Below, in pieces: positions 34,437 to 44,591 of a DNA stretch of 64,000 nucleotides. Numbering within the stretch: the stretch's first letter is position 1; every line of letters begins with the position of its first letter. This DNA comes from Chryseobacterium gleum (GTDB taxonomy: Bacteria > Bacteroidota > Bacteroidia > Flavobacteriales_D > Crocinitomicaceae), in contig CAMDGH010000001.1 of the NCBI GenBank assembly GCA_945897755.1, positions 23,671 to 87,670 on the forward strand, in the 5' to 3' direction. The notes beneath the pieces are model-generated. The model worked only from the letters and a program-made list of their open reading frames with translations, was not told where the DNA came from and ran no database searches. The translations under genes and the position numbers were made by a program.

Positions 34437-35384
34437 TTGCTCCTACATGTCATGAAGAGATTAGTCTTGTCTATAATTATGTTTGTTCATTGCTGTGCTT
34501 TTGCACAACAGGAAAAATTATTGACTCATTTTATGTATGATAAAATAAGTATTAATCCTGCTTCAACTGGAGTTGAAGATGCCATTAATGCTACTATGCT
34601 ATACAGAAATCAATGGGATAAGATATCTGGCGCTCCAAATTCAGCATTGTTTAATATAGAAACTAACTTAAATAAGATTTCGTTAGCGAAACGAAATTTA
34701 ATAGGCGGTATTGGTTTTTCATTTTACCATGATCAAATTGGATTTACCAAGCAAAATAATGTGATTTTTAATTATAGTTATCCCTTTCAAATTGGTGAAT
34801 TAGGTTTTATTCACGTTGGCTTAGGGCTTGGATTAGTAAATTTAAGTATAAATCCTGACTGGATTCCTCCCACTACGATGAATGACCCTTTACTCACTAA
34901 ACCTGCTTCCGGAACTAATCTAGATGCAAACCTAGGGGTATACTGGAAAAGTTTTAAAGGGTTTTATGCTGGCTTTTCTTCAACACATGTAAATCAGCCG
35001 ATTATTAAATCGATCAATTTTACGAACAAACGTCATTATTTTTTAACTACCGGATATCGTTTTTCTAATTTAATCGCACCCGCTCAGGATATTGATTTGC
35101 AGTTTTTAATGAGGTCAGATTTAATTAAAATTTCTGCTGATTTTAATGCCCGTTACTTCTTTAAATCTTTGTTTTATCTAGGATTAACCTACAGAACAAC
35201 AGAATCTATCTCATTTATGGCGGGGTTCTATCCGGTAAAACACCTAACTTTTAGTTATTCATATGATATTACCACAAATGGCCTAAACACGGTCTCTAGA
35301 GGGTCTCATGAATTGGTGATGAGATACTCTTATACGATACCTGATCCTCCTTTAGAAAAAACAAAACATCCTAGATGGTTGTAA
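34437..35384 (+). CDS. PorP/SprF family type IX secretion membrane protein
   Basis: FAQQEKLLTHFMYDKISINPASTGVEDAINATMLYRNQWDKISGAP: canonical PorP/SprF N-terminus. Confidence 0.93.
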   Translation: MLLHVMKRLVLSIIMFVHCCAFAQQEKLLTHFMYDKISINPASTGVEDAINATMLYRNQWDKISGAPNSALFNIETNLNKISLAKRNLIGGIGFSFYHDQIGFTKQNNVIFNYSYPFQIGELGFIHVGLGLGLVNLSINPDWIPPTTMNDPLLTKPASGTNLDANLGVYWKSFKGFYAGFSSTHVNQPIIKSINFTNKRHYFLTTGYRFSNLIAPAQDIDLQFLMRSDLIKISADFNARYFFKSLFYLGLTYRTTESISFMAGFYPVKHLTFSYSYDITTNGLNTVSRGSHELVMRYSYTIPDPPLEKTKHPRWL

Positions 35385-35498
35385 ATTAAAAAAAAATAAC
35401 GAAATTTGTAACAAAATTTTAAAAGTCTCGTTATATCATTAAATAGATTTGAACATTTAGATCGTTTAAATGAAATTCGAAACTTAAAAGCAAGCAAA

Positions 35499-37346
35499 AT
35501 GAAAAAAGTATTCTTATTTGGTGTTATTGCTCTCGTGCTTTATGCATGTAGTACTGGTCAATCTGGAAATTTAACCGGAGTGTTAGGTCGGCCTACTTAT
35601 CAGCCAGAAGTTCCTTTAGGTATGGTTTATATCAAAGGAGGTGGCTTTACGCTTGGAGAAAGTGATCAGGACATTACTTTTCAGCAACAATCGAGGGCTC
35701 GGACTGTTTCAATTTCAGCTTTCTATATGGATGCTACTGAAATTACGAACAATGAGTATCGTCAGTTTGTGTATCATGTGCAAGACTCTTTATCTAGAGA
35801 AAGGATTTTCTTGGGCTTATTAGATGGACTAACAATTAGTTCAGGTGAAGAGGGTGAAGGAGATGCAGAAGCTGAAGGTGGGACAGAGTCTAAGTACGAT
35901 CAAATTACTAAGTATAAAAATCCAAAAAAAGAAACTGAAGAAGAGCCAGCTGAAGGTGAAGAAGGAGCTAGCAATAATCACGAGTCATCTATTAAGAAAG
36001 AAGAAAGAACTGCTTACACACGTGCTTTTATTGGAATAGACGAAGATGAAGAATATTACGACGATATTGAACGTGGATTTATTAAAGTAGATGATCCTTT
36101 TTTAATTGCCAATTCAAAAAATGTTAAAAATAGATACAAATGGAACTACGATCAAACATTTAGTTACGACGATAAAGCAGTTGTACCTTTGTTAAGCGAT
36201 TTATATTTACCTCCAAATGAAAGGTTTTATAATCAAAGACAAATAGATACACGTAAGTTAATGTTCCGTTATTGGTGGCTTGACACTCGTGAAGCAGCTG
36301 TAAAAGGAACGATTGAGTTGATTCCTAATGGTCATGATTGGGATTTAGATTCTAAGTCTGCTAAACTTGATGTTGATCAACAAGATAGCTATATCAAGGA
36401 ACAAGGAAGAGAACAGGGTGCTCACCGTAAACTAGTTATTGATGAAAAGCATCCAAGAAACAAAATTTTGTATACTGGAGATACATCAGGTCTTGACTTA
36501 GATTTAGGTCATATCAATAAAAAAGGTCAAAATAATGCTATTAGAGGTCATGTCGATCGAGAACGATTTATCATAGAAGAGGTAATTAATGTTTATCCTG
36601 ATACATTGTGCTGGGTTAGAGATTTTACGTATTCATTCAATGACCCAATGACCAACATGTATTTTTCTCATCCGGCATATGATAATTATCCCTTAGTTGG
36701 TGTAACTTGGCAACAAGCAAAAGCGTTTAGTGTATGGAGAACTCAATTATTAAATAATTGGGCGACTTCTCAAGAGATGTTGTATTATAATGATTTTAGA
36801 TTGCCTTCTGAAGCTGAATGGGAAAGAGCAGCTCGTGGAGATTTGGCTTTACAGCCATATCCTTGGGGCGGTCCTTACATAAGAAATGCTTATGGTTGTT
36901 TCATGGCAAATTTTAAACCAATGAGAGGAAGGTATTTTGAAGATGGAGGTTTTTATACTGTAAAAGTACATTCTTATTCACCTAATAATTTCGGATTGTA
37001 TTGTATGGCGGGTAATGTTGCAGAGTGGTGTGAAACTGCTTACGATGAGTCAGCATATGAATTTTATGCAGATGTTAATCCTGAACATAGATACGATGCT
37101 AAAGATTGGGATCTTCCTAGATTCAAACAAAAGGTTGTGAGAGGAGGTTCTTGGAAAGATATTGCTTATTATTGTACAACTTATGCGCGTAACTATGAGT
37201 ATCAAGATACTGCAAAGTCATATATTGGATTTCGAAATGTAATGAATCACCTTGGTAGAGGTTCAGAATATCCTAGAACGAGTGAAGGATATGATTTTTC
37301 AAGAGATTCGAACGAAGAAGCTGAAAACGAAATAGAATTAAGATAA
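35499..37346 (+). CDS. gldK: Gliding motility/T9SS lipoprotein GldK (SUMF1/FGE fold)
   Basis: Lipobox YACS, SUMF1 motifs (MVYIKGGGFTLGESD, MDATEITNNEYRQF, RLPSEAEWERAARG, VVRGGSWKD), upstream of gldLMN. Confidence 0.93.
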   Translation: MKKVFLFGVIALVLYACSTGQSGNLTGVLGRPTYQPEVPLGMVYIKGGGFTLGESDQDITFQQQSRARTVSISAFYMDATEITNNEYRQFVYHVQDSLSRERIFLGLLDGLTISSGEEGEGDAEAEGGTESKYDQITKYKNPKKETEEEPAEGEEGASNNHESSIKKEERTAYTRAFIGIDEDEEYYDDIERGFIKVDDPFLIANSKNVKNRYKWNYDQTFSYDDKAVVPLLSDLYLPPNERFYNQRQIDTRKLMFRYWWLDTREAAVKGTIELIPNGHDWDLDSKSAKLDVDQQDSYIKEQGREQGAHRKLVIDEKHPRNKILYTGDTSGLDLDLGHINKKGQNNAIRGHVDRERFIIEEVINVYPDTLCWVRDFTYSFNDPMTNMYFSHPAYDNYPLVGVTWQQAKAFSVWRTQLLNNWATSQEMLYYNDFRLPSEAEWERAARGDLALQPYPWGGPYIRNAYGCFMANFKPMRGRYFEDGGFYTVKVHSYSPNNFGLYCMAGNVAEWCETAYDESAYEFYADVNPEHRYDAKDWDLPRFKQKVVRGGSWKDIAYYCTTYARNYEYQDTAKSYIGFRNVMNHLGRGSEYPRTSEGYDFSRDSNEEAENEIELR

Positions 37347-37350
37347 AATA

Positions 37351-37380
37351 AATAAAAATAAAAATAAAAATAAAAATAAA
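37351..37380 (+). repeat. AATAAA hexamer microsatellite (5 units) in the gldK-gldL gap
   Basis: T residues at 37353, 37359, 37365, 37371 and 37377 in otherwise all-A sequence. Confidence 0.9.
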
Positions 37381-37406
37381 TTATTTAACAACTAAAAATA
37401 AATATC

Positions 37407-38252
37407 ATGAGTAGTAGTAAAGAAATGAAGATTTTTGGAATGGTTCCAGGTAGTTTAAAATGGAAAACGTTCATGAAGTATTTTTATGGTTATGGGGCAG
37501 CAGTAGTAATCTTAGGTGCTTTATTTAAAATTATGCACTGGCCTGGTGCATCTGTGATGCTTGTGACTGGTTTGCTTGTTGAGGTAGCTATTTTCGTTAT
37601 GTCATCATTTGAACCTTTACCTCATGATTATCACTGGGATTTGGTTTATCCAGAATTAGGTCATGTTCAGGAGGCTAGCGCTGGTGAGGAAGATCATTCT
37701 ACTGACGATCATAAAAAAGTTAGTAGTATTCCAATTACAGAGCAATTAGATAATATGCTTCAAGAAGCTAAAATTGATTCTGAACTATTAGAAAGTTTAG
37801 CTTCAGGAATGAGGAATTTAGGTGAAAATGCTAAATCGTTAGAAGGAATTACTTCCGCTGTATCAGCAACAGATTCTTATGTTTCAAGTTTGCAAAAAGC
37901 TTCGGATAAAGTTTCGTCTTTATCTGATGCTTATGAAAAAGCTTCTTTATCCATTTCAGGAATTACTTCTGATACTCAAGGTGGTGAATCTTTTGGAGAA
38001 CAAATGATTAAAGTTTCTCAAAATTTAGCAGCTTTGAATAATGTTTATGAATTACAATTGAAGGGCTCTTCTGCTCATTTAGAATCAACTCAAAAGTTTC
38101 AATCTCAAGTAACTGAAATGATGAAAAATCTTTCTGATTCTGCTGAAGATACGCGTTTATACAAAGAAAACATGTCAGTTTTAACTAGAAACTTATCAGA
38201 TTTGAATAATGTTTATGGTAATATGTTGAAAGCAATGAATGTAAATAGGTAA
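37407..38252 (+). CDS. gldL: T9SS inner-membrane motor protein GldL
   Basis: Two TM helices, YGYGAAVVILGALFKIMHWPGASVMLVTGLLVEVAIFVMSSFEP. Confidence 0.96.
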   Translation: MSSSKEMKIFGMVPGSLKWKTFMKYFYGYGAAVVILGALFKIMHWPGASVMLVTGLLVEVAIFVMSSFEPLPHDYHWDLVYPELGHVQEASAGEEDHSTDDHKKVSSIPITEQLDNMLQEAKIDSELLESLASGMRNLGENAKSLEGITSAVSATDSYVSSLQKASDKVSSLSDAYEKASLSISGITSDTQGGESFGEQMIKVSQNLAALNNVYELQLKGSSAHLESTQKFQSQVTEMMKNLSDSAEDTRLYKENMSVLTRNLSDLNNVYGNMLKAMNVNR

Positions 38253-38284
38253 TATTTTTTTTATAAACTTTAATTTTTATACTC

Positions 38285-40063
38285 ATGGGAGGTGGTAATG
38301 AAAGTCCAAGGCAAAAAATGATTGGTATGATGTACCTTGTTTTGACTGCGCTTTTAGCATTAAATGTATCAAAATCAATTTTAGAAGCGTTTGTAGCTAT
38401 TGAAGAGAATATTCAGGTTGCAAACGAGAATGAGTATGCGCGTGGCCAGGAAAAAAAAGGTCAACTAGAAGAAGTTGCGAATGATAAGACTGTTCCTGCT
38501 AATGCTGAGAAAGCATTAAAATACCTTAAAGATGTTGAATCCATTGATAAGTTAACTGCTGAGATGATTGTTTTAATTGATAATTGTAAATTAGAAATTA
38601 TGACTGCTTGTCAAGAAGCAATCACAAAAGATGGAAAAAATGCACCTGGAGTTCCAGAAGAAGAAGGACTTATTCATACACCTTATGATGCGAAAAAAGC
38701 CCCTTGTAAACCAATACGAATGCATTTAGCGCATGTCCAAGGTGCTGATAAGTACGACGAACCAATGTTTGTAATGGGGATTGCAGACTCACCTGTAACA
38801 CCTGTTAAAAGAGGTAAAGAGCTTTGGGATAAATACAATGAGTACAGAAAAAAAATTATTGAACTTACTGTTAAGAGTGCTTCTAAAGAAGGTAAAGCAT
38901 ATAGTTTAAAAGTTGCTGAGATTGATAAATTTAAGGATGCTACTGATCTTAATAAGCAAGTAGATAAAATGTTTGAAAAAGGTATTGTTTCTCCAGATGA
39001 AATTGATGAATTAAAAAAAATATATAAGTCACTATCCAAAAACAAAATGGTTGAAGGTCATGACCAAGAGGTTCACTGGATAGGTAAAACGTTTGATCAT
39101 AATCCACAAGTTGCAGGAATTGCTTCATTGTCTTCTGTTGAAAAAGAAGTTTTAACTGCGCGTGCTGATGCTATTGCTTTAATAAGAAGTCGTGTTGGTG
39201 GTGGGGATTATTCTTTTAACAAAGTTCAAGGTTTTGCTTTTGGACCTTCTATTGCCAATAGTGGTGCTGAAGTAGAGATTTCTGTAATGATGGCTGCTTT
39301 CGATTCGGATAAGCAACCTGAAGTTAAAGCGAATGGTGCTAGATTAAAAGGAGCTCCTAAAGATGGTATTGGTGTCGTTATTGCCAATGTTAGTGGTAGT
39401 GGAGAAATGAAACTTTCAGGTCAGGTTGGAATAGCTAAAAAAAGTGGAGAAATGAAGTATATGCCATGGGAACATACCATTAAGATTATGAAACCAGAAG
39501 GGTCAGTAACATTACCAGAAATGATGGTTATGTATGAAAACTATGAAAATAAAGTTTTTGGTGTAGCTTCTGGTTATGAGTCTACTTCTTTAAGTGGTGA
39601 GGGTTGTGTTATATCAGGTGGATCTAATTTCGATGGTAAACCATGTTCTATTGCTAAACCTACAGTTAAATCACCAGGTAATTGCTATATTACAGTTTCC
39701 GGTAAAAATTCAATTAATAATGAGACTAAATCCTTAGGTAAATTTGCTTTCAGAATTAAGCCTTTACCAAGAGCGGATGTTTTTATTGGTGGATTACCTA
39801 GTGGAAGTAAGATTTCAACTGTACCAGGTATTCTTTCTTCTGGTTTTCCAAAAGATGCACTCCTTCAGATTCCTTCTCAAGTAATATCTTGGTCATTAAA
39901 AATCAAAGGAGTGCCTCCTTTAAAAGGCGACGGAGCTTCTCTGTCTGCTGCTGCAATTAACACCTTAAAAACCCTTAAATCTGGAGATCCCGTTATGTTT
40001 GACTGTACAGTTTTGCAAAAAGGAACTACTTTTAATAAAACAGCAGCTTTTACTATTAAATAG
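38285..40063 (+). CDS. gldM: T9SS motor protein GldM
   Basis: N-terminus MGGGNESPRQKMIGMMYLVLTALLALNVSKSILEAF. Confidence 0.97.
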   Translation: MGGGNESPRQKMIGMMYLVLTALLALNVSKSILEAFVAIEENIQVANENEYARGQEKKGQLEEVANDKTVPANAEKALKYLKDVESIDKLTAEMIVLIDNCKLEIMTACQEAITKDGKNAPGVPEEEGLIHTPYDAKKAPCKPIRMHLAHVQGADKYDEPMFVMGIADSPVTPVKRGKELWDKYNEYRKKIIELTVKSASKEGKAYSLKVAEIDKFKDATDLNKQVDKMFEKGIVSPDEIDELKKIYKSLSKNKMVEGHDQEVHWIGKTFDHNPQVAGIASLSSVEKEVLTARADAIALIRSRVGGGDYSFNKVQGFAFGPSIANSGAEVEISVMMAAFDSDKQPEVKANGARLKGAPKDGIGVVIANVSGSGEMKLSGQVGIAKKSGEMKYMPWEHTIKIMKPEGSVTLPEMMVMYENYENKVFGVASGYESTSLSGEGCVISGGSNFDGKPCSIAKPTVKSPGNCYITVSGKNSINNETKSLGKFAFRIKPLPRADVFIGGLPSGSKISTVPGILSSGFPKDALLQIPSQVISWSLKIKGVPPLKGDGASLSAAAINTLKTLKSGDPVMFDCTVLQKGTTFNKTAAFTIK

Positions 40064-40084
40064 TTATTTTTAATACAATACATT

Positions 40085-41338
40085 ATGAAAAAGTTATTTT
40101 TATTTTTAACAATATGTTCAATTCAAATTGTTTTTTCTCAAGGGAAACCTTATAATGATGATGTTAAAACGATAAAAGGTGGACCTATTAATGTGCCCGA
40201 AATTACGAATACAGAAAAGAATCAACTCGGAGTTCACATCGAAAAAGAATCATATAATAATAATGGTTCTGAATTTCAAGGTACTAATGATGGTATTATT
40301 GATGGTGTTTTTATTAAGGAAAATATTCCTTCAAAAAGAGTTATGGCTGAAGAACCCATAAGAGAAGCAGATGTAACTTTTCAAAGACGTTTATGGAGAG
40401 ATATAGATTTACGAGAAAAGTCTAACCAATGTCTTTATTTTCCGTTAGATGTTAATGTTCCCATGATGAATTTAAATAAAGATAATGCAACAGAAATTTT
40501 TAATGTTGTTAATCCTAGTAAATTATCTTTATGGTCTTTATTGAAAAAATTAATTGAAAGTGGTCAAGTTATTCCTTTTAATACATATGGTGTACCAGAA
40601 GGATATCTATTAACACCTTCTTCTCCTAAAGTTTATGATGGAGATCAATTTAAATACCCGATAAAGCCTTTTTCAAATGGAAGAACTTACACTTCCATTT
40701 CTAATTCTTCACCTCAAAATGAATTAGAAAAAACTTATTCTAAAAGAATAATTGCTTGTGTAGGTACCCAAGGTGAGGATATAAAGGTAGAAAACCCAAA
40801 TAAAACGGGAGAGGATGATACATATTTAAAATCAGTTTTTAAAAAGAAAACAAAAGTTAAAGACCCTTCTACAGGTGTTGAATCTGAAGTAATTTCTGAT
40901 ATCGATTCCACTGAATCACCTTTGCCCCAATTTTTTACTACTCAGGATATTATAGCTTATCATTTAAAAGAGGATTGGTTTTTTGATAAGGAAAGAAGTC
41001 AATTTGAGGTTCGTATTATTGGTATTGCACCAGTGATTTACGATACGACTGGTGGAGAAGGTGCTGTTATTGGAAAAAGAGAGTTATTTTGGTTGTATTT
41101 TCCTAATTTAAGAAAACATTTAGTTAATTATTATTTATACAATCCTAAAAATGATGCTCAATGGATGTCGTTTGATGATTATTTTAGAAAAAGATTATTC
41201 ACAAGTACTATTTATCAGGCGACTAATATTAAAGATGCCTCTATAGATAAGTTTAAGTCAGGTGTGGATGCGTTATATGAATCTCAAAAGATTACGGATG
41301 AGCTTCGTGATTGGGAACATGATTTATGGCAGTTTTAA
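40085..41338 (+). CDS. gldN: T9SS/gliding protein GldN
   Basis: DVTFQRRLWRDIDLREKSNQ...YHLKEDWFFDKERSQFEVRIIGIAP; position after gldM. Confidence 0.95.
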   Translation: MKKLFLFLTICSIQIVFSQGKPYNDDVKTIKGGPINVPEITNTEKNQLGVHIEKESYNNNGSEFQGTNDGIIDGVFIKENIPSKRVMAEEPIREADVTFQRRLWRDIDLREKSNQCLYFPLDVNVPMMNLNKDNATEIFNVVNPSKLSLWSLLKKLIESGQVIPFNTYGVPEGYLLTPSSPKVYDGDQFKYPIKPFSNGRTYTSISNSSPQNELEKTYSKRIIACVGTQGEDIKVENPNKTGEDDTYLKSVFKKKTKVKDPSTGVESEVISDIDSTESPLPQFFTTQDIIAYHLKEDWFFDKERSQFEVRIIGIAPVIYDTTGGEGAVIGKRELFWLYFPNLRKHLVNYYLYNPKNDAQWMSFDDYFRKRLFTSTIYQATNIKDASIDKFKSGVDALYESQKITDELRDWEHDLWQF

Positions 41339-41356
41339 CACTTAAATTTGAATGCT

Positions 41357-41378
41357 AGACCTTGTTTTAACAAGGTCT
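41357..41378 (+). terminator. Terminator downstream of gldN
   Basis: AGACCTTG-ttttaa-CAAGGTCT followed by a T tract. Confidence 0.85.
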
Positions 41379-41394
41379 TTTTTTATTTTATTTT

Positions 41395-41718
41395 ATGTCT
41401 GATATACATGTTATAATAATTGATAGAGATGGAGTAAAGCATGATTTACTTGCTCCTACAGATATGAGTTTAAATGTGATGGAACTTTGTCGCTCATATG
41501 ACTTACCTGTTAAGGGTGAATGTGGCGGTATGGCTATGTGTGCCACTTGTCAGTGCTATTTAGAGTCTGACACTGAATTGCCTGATCAGGTTGATGCTGA
41601 GTTAGATATGTTAGATCAAGCATTTTTTGTAAAGTCAAATTCTCGTTTGGGTTGCCAAATCCAGATAGAAGATTCTATTGATGGGATTGTTTTAAGACTT
41701 GCTCCAGAACAAGATTAA
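41395..41718 (+). CDS. 2Fe-2S ferredoxin
   Basis: CGGMAMCATCQCYL ... LGCQI cysteine pattern. Confidence 0.93.
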   Translation: MSDIHVIIIDRDGVKHDLLAPTDMSLNVMELCRSYDLPVKGECGGMAMCATCQCYLESDTELPDQVDAELDMLDQAFFVKSNSRLGCQIQIEDSIDGIVLRLAPEQD

Positions 41719-42485
41719 TGATTAGGGATTTTACAGATTGGAATAGGAATCATTTTGTGCTTATTTTGAGTATTAAATCGTTTATATATCTCTAAAACTT
41801 CTATTTCTCTCTCACTTAAATGCTCATTATTTCCTTTATAATCCATAGCCCATTCAAGTTCTTTGTAACTTGCTCCGAGTTGTTGTTCGTCTGTTCTTGA
41901 ATCATCATCCCATAATCCATCAGTGGGTGGTGCTTCTCGTATTTCTGAGCTTATATTTAAACACGCTGCGAGCTCTTTTACTTCTGTTTTTGATAAATCT
42001 GCAATCGGACTTATATCGACACCTCCATCACCATATTTTGTGAAAAATCCAACACCAAAATCTTCTATTTTATTTCCTGTACCAACCACCAACATATTGT
42101 TTGTTTGAGCTAAGGCGTATAGTGTAGTCATTCTTAATCTTGATCTACTATTAGCCATTGCTAATTTATTTTCAGTTACTGTTTTTGTCAAAGTATCTTC
42201 AAATAATGAAAATAATTTGCTTAAATCTATTGTTATTGAACGTACATTTTTGTTTTCTTTTGTTAATTTTTCAATATGATCGCATGCTCTTTTTAATTCC
42301 TGTGGATTTTGTCTTAGTGGTAGGTTTACAAGAAGTGTTTGTTTTCCAGTTTTAACGCACAAAGCGGAAGTGACTGCAGAATCTATCCCTCCTGATATAC
42401 CAATTACAAATCCTTCTTGTTTTGAGCTTATACAGTAATCGTTTAGCCAATTAGTAATGTATGTGATTTTATCTTCGCTTATCAT
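41715..42485 (-). CDS. nadE: NH3-dependent NAD+ synthetase
   Basis: VIGISGGIDSAVTSAL, GTGNKIEDFGVGFFTKYGDGGVDISPIADLSKTEV. Confidence 0.96.
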   Translation of the reverse strand: MISEDKITYITNWLNDYCISSKQEGFVIGISGGIDSAVTSALCVKTGKQTLLVNLPLRQNPQELKRACDHIEKLTKENKNVRSITIDLSKLFSLFEDTLTKTVTENKLAMANSRSRLRMTTLYALAQTNNMLVVGTGNKIEDFGVGFFTKYGDGGVDISPIADLSKTEVKELAACLNISSEIREAPPTDGLWDDDSRTDEQQLGASYKELEWAMDYKGNNEHLSEREIEVLEIYKRFNTQNKHKMIPIPICKIPNH

Positions 42486-42486
42486 G

Positions 42487-43251
42487 TTAAAATAGGATGG
42501 TTAATTTTAGTTCAATTTGATGTTGATTTGCCGTATAGTTTCTGTATTCAAGCGGGGTTGAATTTAGGATGATACTTGTTTTGTTTTTATCTTTATCTCC
42601 AAATAGTGCATTTCCCCTGTGGATATTCATATATCCATAATAATATCCAATTTCGATTATCCCATTTAGAGCTGATTGAAATGTTGTTTCAACACCTCCA
42701 CTTATACCTATTGATCCTTTATATAGCGCTAAATCTTTGTTCAAGGTAAAGTCTTCATGTTTAATCTCTGTGGGTGATATATCGGTTACATTATTCTTTA
42801 AGTTAAATGAATGTTTCATTCCAAACTTAGATATAATGCGAAGATGTGAATATTTAAGTTCGTTACTACGAATTAATATTAATGTTGGAATTGTGATATA
42901 AATTGCTTTATATGTTCGTTCTTTAAATTCAAATTTATTTGTTTTTTCATTTTCATTTTCTTTCGATAAAATCATTTTATCATCGTAGAAATAAAATAGT
43001 TTTTCGTTGTTTATGTAAGAAAAGTTGTTTTGATTAAATTCAAATCCAAAATTAAATCCAGTATGTTGATTGTAATTTTTCACAATATTGATTCCGAGAT
43101 TTAAATCTGTTCCGTTTCGTGCATTGTATTTTTCAGTGGTTACTTTTGTCATATTTAAACCTCCCGAAAATGTTAAACCTACATTGTATTTTTGTGCAGT
43201 TATTAAATTACAGAATAGTACGAATAATAAAATTAGTCTTATTTTTTTCAT
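42487..43251 (-). CDS. Outer-membrane beta-barrel (porin-like) protein
   Basis: Signal peptide (..LITAQKYNVGLTFSGGLNM) and alternating hydrophobic strands, C-terminal ...HQIELKLTILF. Confidence 0.7.
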   Translation of the reverse strand: MKKIRLILLFVLFCNLITAQKYNVGLTFSGGLNMTKVTTEKYNARNGTDLNLGINIVKNYNQHTGFNFGFEFNQNNFSYINNEKLFYFYDDKMILSKENENEKTNKFEFKERTYKAIYITIPTLILIRSNELKYSHLRIISKFGMKHSFNLKNNVTDISPTEIKHEDFTLNKDLALYKGSIGISGGVETTFQSALNGIIEIGYYYGYMNIHRGNALFGDKDKNKTSIILNSTPLEYRNYTANQHQIELKLTILF

Positions 43252-43420
43252 TTTCTTTGAATTTAAGTTTATATATAAAATTAACTATCTGTTCGATATA
43301 ATTAGTAATTTATTATCTGTAAATTAATTTTATTATTAGTTGTTTAAAATGTTGAAAACAGATAACTAAATGAATGGTCATGCCTTATCAAAAATTCCAA
43401 TCTCTAATTTCCAAGGTCAG

Positions 43421-43706
43421 TCACGAATATACAACCTTATTTTTAGTATTAAAAGTACATTTTGTATCACAGGTTACTAATGCTGGAATTTTACCTTTTT
43501 CAATCTTTATTCTTTCTTTAGTAAAAGTATAATCAGTTAACTTTAATCGATTATCAAATTCAATTGATTCAAATTTTTACGGTGATTCATCTTTTTCGAA
43601 GAATACAACGCTTATTTTCTTCTTTCGTTTTATGTATTCAATTTCAAAAATACTTCCCAATACAATACCTAACAGTGTAATACATCGTTTAATGGTTGTT
43701 ATTTAC
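43421..43706 (-). pseudogene. Possible decayed ORF between beta-barrel and lipoprotein genes
   Basis: Minus-strand reading ...LLGIVLGSIFEIEYIKRKKKISVVFFEKDESP*KFESIEFDNRLKLTDYTFTKERIKIEKGKIPALVTCDTKCTFNTKNKVVYS* with one internal stop. Confidence 0.3.
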
Positions 43707-43790
43707 TGGTAATGTTTAAGATTAGTTTGTACTATTAAAATTTTGCGTAAATTTTAATAGTACGATAATTTTTAATGTGATTTTTTTATT

Positions 43791-43798
43791 TAAATTTG
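43791..43798 (+). promoter_or_regulatory. -7 element (TAAATTTG) upstream of the lipoprotein gene
   Basis: Matches TAnnTTTG, 22 nt before the ATG at 43820. Confidence 0.45.
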
Positions 43799-43819
43799 TA
43801 GATAATTTAAAAATATAAA

Positions 43820-44422
43820 ATGATGAAAAAAACAAATTTTATTAAAACACTTTCTTTTGCACTAGCAACAGGGGTAATGTTAACAATGACTACATCTTGT
43901 AAAAAAGATGAAGTTGCACCTGTTGCACCGATAGAAGATACAGATTATCAATTTTCTGCAACATTTGATGGTTCAACTTATACTTTTAAAGATAAAACAT
44001 TTAGTGAAGCGGGGTTGGAAGATGGCCTAAATTTAGGTGCATTATCAAAAACGTTTCAAGACACTACAGTTATGTTGCTATCAGGGGTAAACGCAAGTAA
44101 AGATACATTACAAATCTTTTTTGTAGATCAAGCTGGCGGGGCAAAATCTTCTTTTGCAATGGGAAACACAATTTTTCCAAAAACTGATCTTAGCTCACAA
44201 ACCGAACCTGATAAATTTATCTATGTAATTAGTTCAAAAAGCAAAGATGTGTTAACATGCTATCAAACAGGTGATAACACAACACTAACTGTTACTAAAT
44301 CGGATGTTTTTTCACAAAATAGTGCTTTAAAAGGTTCTTTTACAGGTAAGGTATCTTCTTTTTTTACTAAAAAACAGTACGATATATCAGGAACTTTTAG
44401 AGCTAAAAAATCGAAAGATTAA
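43820..44422 (+). CDS. Predicted lipoprotein of unknown function
   Basis: Signal peptide with lipobox (MTTSC|KKDE), Bacteroidota-style small surface lipoprotein. Confidence 0.75.
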   Translation: MMKKTNFIKTLSFALATGVMLTMTTSCKKDEVAPVAPIEDTDYQFSATFDGSTYTFKDKTFSEAGLEDGLNLGALSKTFQDTTVMLLSGVNASKDTLQIFFVDQAGGAKSSFAMGNTIFPKTDLSSQTEPDKFIYVISSKSKDVLTCYQTGDNTTLTVTKSDVFSQNSALKGSFTGKVSSFFTKKQYDISGTFRAKKSKD

Positions 44423-44516
44423 TTTAGATTTTAAGTATCTTCATTACTAATCTTGGGAATTGGAATTTTTGAATAACTTAAAGTAATTCAATGAATAATC
44501 CTTATTCACAAGGTTT

Positions 44517-44557
44517 AAAAAAAAATGATTAACATTTAATGTTAATCATTTTTTTTT
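44517..44557. terminator. Strong bidirectional terminator-like palindrome
   Basis: AAAAATGATTAACATT-t-AATGTTAATCATTTTT flanked by further A and T runs. Confidence 0.8.
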
Positions 44558-44562
44558 TTATT

Positions 44563-44570
44563 TACATTTG
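44563..44570 (+). promoter_or_regulatory. -7 element (TACATTTG) upstream of the ORFan lipoprotein
   Basis: Matches TAnnTTTG, 22 nt before the ATG at 44592. Confidence 0.45.
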
Positions 44571-44591
44571 TTCGTATTTTTTAAATTTAAA

